Below are positions 61,726 through 64,000 of a stretch of 64,000 bases of DNA, one piece after another. The stretch comes from Methylocella silvestris (GTDB taxonomy: Bacteria; Pseudomonadota; Alphaproteobacteria; Rhizobiales; Beijerinckiaceae). Position 1 is the stretch's first letter; each line of letters begins with the position of its first letter. Where the stretch lies: positions 372,001 through 436,000 of the forward strand of contig NZ_PDZR01000001.1 in NCBI RefSeq assembly GCF_002891535.1, given 5' to 3'. Made by a program: the position numbers and the translations under genes. Under the pieces are notes generated by a model that did not search any database, was not told the DNA's origin, and saw nothing but the letters and a program-made list of their open reading frames with translations.

Positions 61726-64000
61726 ATGGCTCTGATCACCGAGATCGATTTCGGCACTCCCGCCCAAAAATCCGAAAAAATGGTGACGCTGACGATCGAC
61801 GGAGTCGAAGTCAGCGCGCCCGAAGGCACCTCCATCATGCGCGCCGCGATGGAGATGGGCACGGAAATCCCAAAACTTTGCGCGACGGATTCGATCGAGG
61901 CGTTCGGCTCCTGCCGGCTTTGCCTCGTCGAAATCGAGGGGCGCAACGGCACGCCGGCCTCCTGCACAACTCCGGTCGCGCCCGGCATCTCCGTCAAAAC
62001 GCAGACGCCGCGGCTGAAGGCGCTGCGCAAGGGCGTGATGGAGCTTTATATCTCCGACCATCCGCTCGATTGCCTGACCTGTTCGGCCAATGGCGACTGC
62101 GAATTGCAGACGCAGGCGGGCGCGGTCGGCCTGCGCGACGTCCGCTACGGCTATGAGGGCGCCAACCATTTCGACAACGTCAAGGACCTGTCCAATCCCT
62201 ATTTTGCCTATGACCCGGCCAAATGCATCGTCTGCAACCGCTGCGTGCGCGCCTGCGAGGAAGTGCAAGGCACTTTCGCCCTGACAATCGACGGGCGCGG
62301 CTTTGGCAGCCGGGTCGCCGCCGGCCAGGACGAGCCGTTCCTCGAATCGGAATGCGTCTCCTGCGGCGCCTGCGTCCAGGCCTGCCCGACGGCCACGCTG
62401 ATGGAAAAATCGGTGATCGAGATCGGTCTGCCCGAGCATTCGGCGGTGACAACCTGCGCCTATTGCGGCGTCGGCTGCACTTTCAAGGCCGAAATGCGCG
62501 GCGAGGAGCTCGTCCGCATGGTTCCGCACAAGGACGGCAAGGCCAATCATGGCCATTCCTGCGTCAAGGGCCGCTTCGCCTATGGCTATGCGACGCATCG
62601 CGACCGCATCCTGAAGCCGATGATCCGCGCCTCGATCGAGGATCCGTGGCGCGAAGTGTCCTGGGAGGAGGCGATCAATTACGCCGCCTCGCAGTTCCGG
62701 CGTATCCAGGCGGAGCATGGCAAGCATGCGATCGGCGGCATCACCTCCTCGCGCTGCACCAATGAAGAGACCTATCTCGTCCAGAAGCTGATCCGCGCCG
62801 GTTTCGGCAATAATAATGTCGACACCTGCGCGCGCGTCTGCCACTCGCCGACCGGCTACGGCCTCAAGACCGCCTTCGGCACCTCGGCCGGCACGCAGGA
62901 TTTCGACTCCGTCGAAGAAACCGATGTGATGCTGGTGATCGGCGCCAATCCGACCGATGGTCATCCGGTCTTCGGCTCGCGCATGAAGAAGCGGCTGCGC
63001 GCCGGAGCGAAGCTGATCGTCATCGATCCGCGCCGCATCGATCTTGTCGAGACGCCGCACGTCAAGGCGGATTTCCATCTGCCGCTTCAGCCGGGCTGCA
63101 ATGTTTCGGTGGTGACGTCGCTCGCCCATGTCATCGTGACAGAAGGACTCGTCAATGAGGCGTTCGTGCGCGAACGCTGTGACTGGTCGGAGTTTCAGGA
63201 CTGGGCGGCTTTTGTCTCCGAGCCGCGCCATAGCCCCGAAGAAGTCGAGAAGATTTCAGGCGTTCGCGCCGACCTCATCCGCAGCGCCGCGAGGCTTTAC
63301 GCGACCGGCGGCAACGCGGCGATCTTCTATGGCCTTGGCGTGACGGAGCACAGCCAGGGATCGACGACCGTGCTCGCGATCGCAAACCTTGCCATGGCCA
63401 CCGGAAATCTCGGCCGGCCGGGCGTCGGCGTTAATCCGCTGCGCGGTCAGAACAATGTCCAGGGGGCCTGTGACATGGGCTCTTTCCCGCATGAATTCGC
63501 GGGCTACCGCCATGTGTCGGACACGGCCGCCCGCGACGTCTATGAAAGTCTGTGGGGCGTCGCGCTCGAGCACGAGCCGGGGCTGCGCATTCCAAACATG
63601 CTAGACGCCGCCGTCGAGGGAACGTTCCGCGGCATTTATATCCAGGGCGAGGACATTCTGCAGTCGGACCCCGACACGCATCACGTCGCTTCCGGCCTCA
63701 AGGCGATGGAATGCGTCGTCGTCCAGGATCTGTTCCTGAATGAAACGGCCAATTACGCCCATGTCTTCCTGCCGGGCTCGAGCTTCCTTGAGAAGGATGG
63801 CACCTTCACCAACGCCGAGCGCCGCATTCAGCGCGTGCGCAAGGTGATGAGTCCGAAGAACGGTTACGGCGATTGGGAGATCACCATGCTGCTCTCCAAC
63901 GCCATGGGCTTCAAGATGTCCTACAAACATCCAAGCGAGATCATGGACGAGATCGCGCTGACGACGCCGAGCTTTGCCGGCGTCTCCTACGCCAAGCTTG
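61726..64000 (+). CDS. fdsA: NAD-dependent formate dehydrogenase alpha (Mo) subunit FdsA (partial, runs off right edge)
   Basis: 758 codons are visible with no stop. The N-terminus carries NuoG-like Fe-S modules: the [2Fe-2S] site FGSCRLCLVEIEGRNGTPASCTTPV, the His-ligand type HPLDCLTCSANGDCELQ, two ferredoxin-like CIVCNRCVRACEEVQG and CVSCGACVQACPTATL, then CAYCGVGCTF. The molybdopterin domain has the Mo-ligating Cys near residue 372 (ARVCHSPTGYGL) and the MGD-binding MLVIGANPTDGHPVFGS. GAAGGAAG precedes the ATG. fdsC/fdsD would be expected further right. Confidence 0.96.
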   Translation, partial: MALITEIDFGTPAQKSEKMVTLTIDGVEVSAPEGTSIMRAAMEMGTEIPKLCATDSIEAFGSCRLCLVEIEGRNGTPASCTTPVAPGISVKTQTPRLKALRKGVMELYISDHPLDCLTCSANGDCELQTQAGAVGLRDVRYGYEGANHFDNVKDLSNPYFAYDPAKCIVCNRCVRACEEVQGTFALTIDGRGFGSRVAAGQDEPFLESECVSCGACVQACPTATLMEKSVIEIGLPEHSAVTTCAYCGVGCTFKAEMRGEELVRMVPHKDGKANHGHSCVKGRFAYGYATHRDRILKPMIRASIEDPWREVSWEEAINYAASQFRRIQAEHGKHAIGGITSSRCTNEETYLVQKLIRAGFGNNNVDTCARVCHSPTGYGLKTAFGTSAGTQDFDSVEETDVMLVIGANPTDGHPVFGSRMKKRLRAGAKLIVIDPRRIDLVETPHVKADFHLPLQPGCNVSVVTSLAHVIVTEGLVNEAFVRERCDWSEFQDWAAFVSEPRHSPEEVEKISGVRADLIRSAARLYATGGNAAIFYGLGVTEHSQGSTTVLAIANLAMATGNLGRPGVGVNPLRGQNNVQGACDMGSFPHEFAGYRHVSDTAARDVYESLWGVALEHEPGLRIPNMLDAAVEGTFRGIYIQGEDILQSDPDTHHVASGLKAMECVVVQDLFLNETANYAHVFLPGSSFLEKDGTFTNAERRIQRVRKVMSPKNGYGDWEITMLLSNAMGFKMSYKHPSEIMDEIALTTPSFAGVSYAKL

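Noticed and set aside
61276-63231. 651-codon open frame on the minus strand
   Set aside because: It lies wholly antisense to fdsB and fdsA, which have clear motifs; high GC makes long antisense frames common here.

Overview
The window looks like a chromosomal segment of a nitrogen-fixing, methylotrophic alphaproteobacterium, most likely of the Beijerinckiaceae (Methylocella/Methylocapsa-like). The reasons are high GC with GCC/GGC-rich codon use; a complete Mo-nitrogenase cluster with rhizobial-type NifA, FixABCX and an Irr-type Fur protein; trimethylamine monooxygenase (Tmm) and TMAO demethylase (Tdm) genes of the kind described in Methylocella silvestris; and an NAD-dependent formate dehydrogenase (Fds). 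The genus is an inference. No rRNA, tRNA or CRISPR array was found.

Layout. (1) 1-6.6 kb is a mobile island, less GC-rich than the rest. It holds an EcoRII-family restriction-modification system (C5 methyltransferase with N-terminal HTH, Vsr mismatch endonuclease and EcoRII-like nuclease in overlapping genes), an unidentified replication/regulation-like gene, an AlpA/Xis-type HTH protein and a tyrosine integrase. (2) 6.9-13.2 kb is a mixed region: an RMF-like small protein, a secreted type-B carboxylesterase, a secreted serine beta-lactamase-fold hydrolase with a repeat insertion, a small secreted protein and a TorF-type outer membrane protein. (3) 13.2-23.1 kb is a methylated-amine module. 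On the minus strand lie an APC permease, a GcvT/DmdA-like protein, Tmm and Tdm. Divergent on the plus strand lies a three-gene haem-dependent dimethylamine monooxygenase operon. Three copies of a TTCTT-N3-AAGAA inverted repeat sit in front of the three transcription units and suggest one shared regulator. (4) 23.2-26 kb holds a HExxH protein and a divergent SDR/LysR pair with a long palindrome.

(5) 26-56 kb is the nitrogen-fixation region. Reading leftwards (minus strand) there are three blocks: nifHDK-EN-X-(DUF269)-(CCE_0567)-fdxB-nifQ; nif-iscA-nifUSV-cysE-nifW-fixABCX; and nifB-fdxN-iscA-TPR-LRV-nifZ-nifZ-nifT-small ORF-DegT-like-2Fe2S ferredoxin-small ORF-SIR2-like. A receiver-like gene (plus strand) is divergent from nifH, and nifA (plus) is divergent from a YqeB/EF2563-like gene. 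Clear sigma-54 -24/-12 promoters with NifA upstream activator sites (TGT-N10-ACA) lie in front of nifH, nif-iscA and nifB, and probable ones in front of nifA and the receiver gene. Strong hairpins separate nifH/nifD, nifD/nifK, nifK/nifE and nifB/fdxN.

(6) 56-59.5 kb holds an unidentified protein with a truncated haemoglobin, Irr, MscL, a DUF2721 membrane protein and a tiny secreted protein. (7) 59.7-64 kb holds fdsG-fdsB-fdsA; fdsA runs off the right edge.

How the parts fit. Tmm, Tdm and Dmm strip methyl groups from TMA to DMA to MMA, releasing formaldehyde and usable nitrogen. Formate made from C1 oxidation is turned into NADH by Fds. FixABCX and ferredoxins then supply low-potential electrons to nitrogenase. 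The least described material is the nif-linked set at 44.3-48.0 kb: a receiver without its phosphorylatable Asp, a SIR2-like protein, a DegT-fold protein without its PLP lysine, and two small ORFs.
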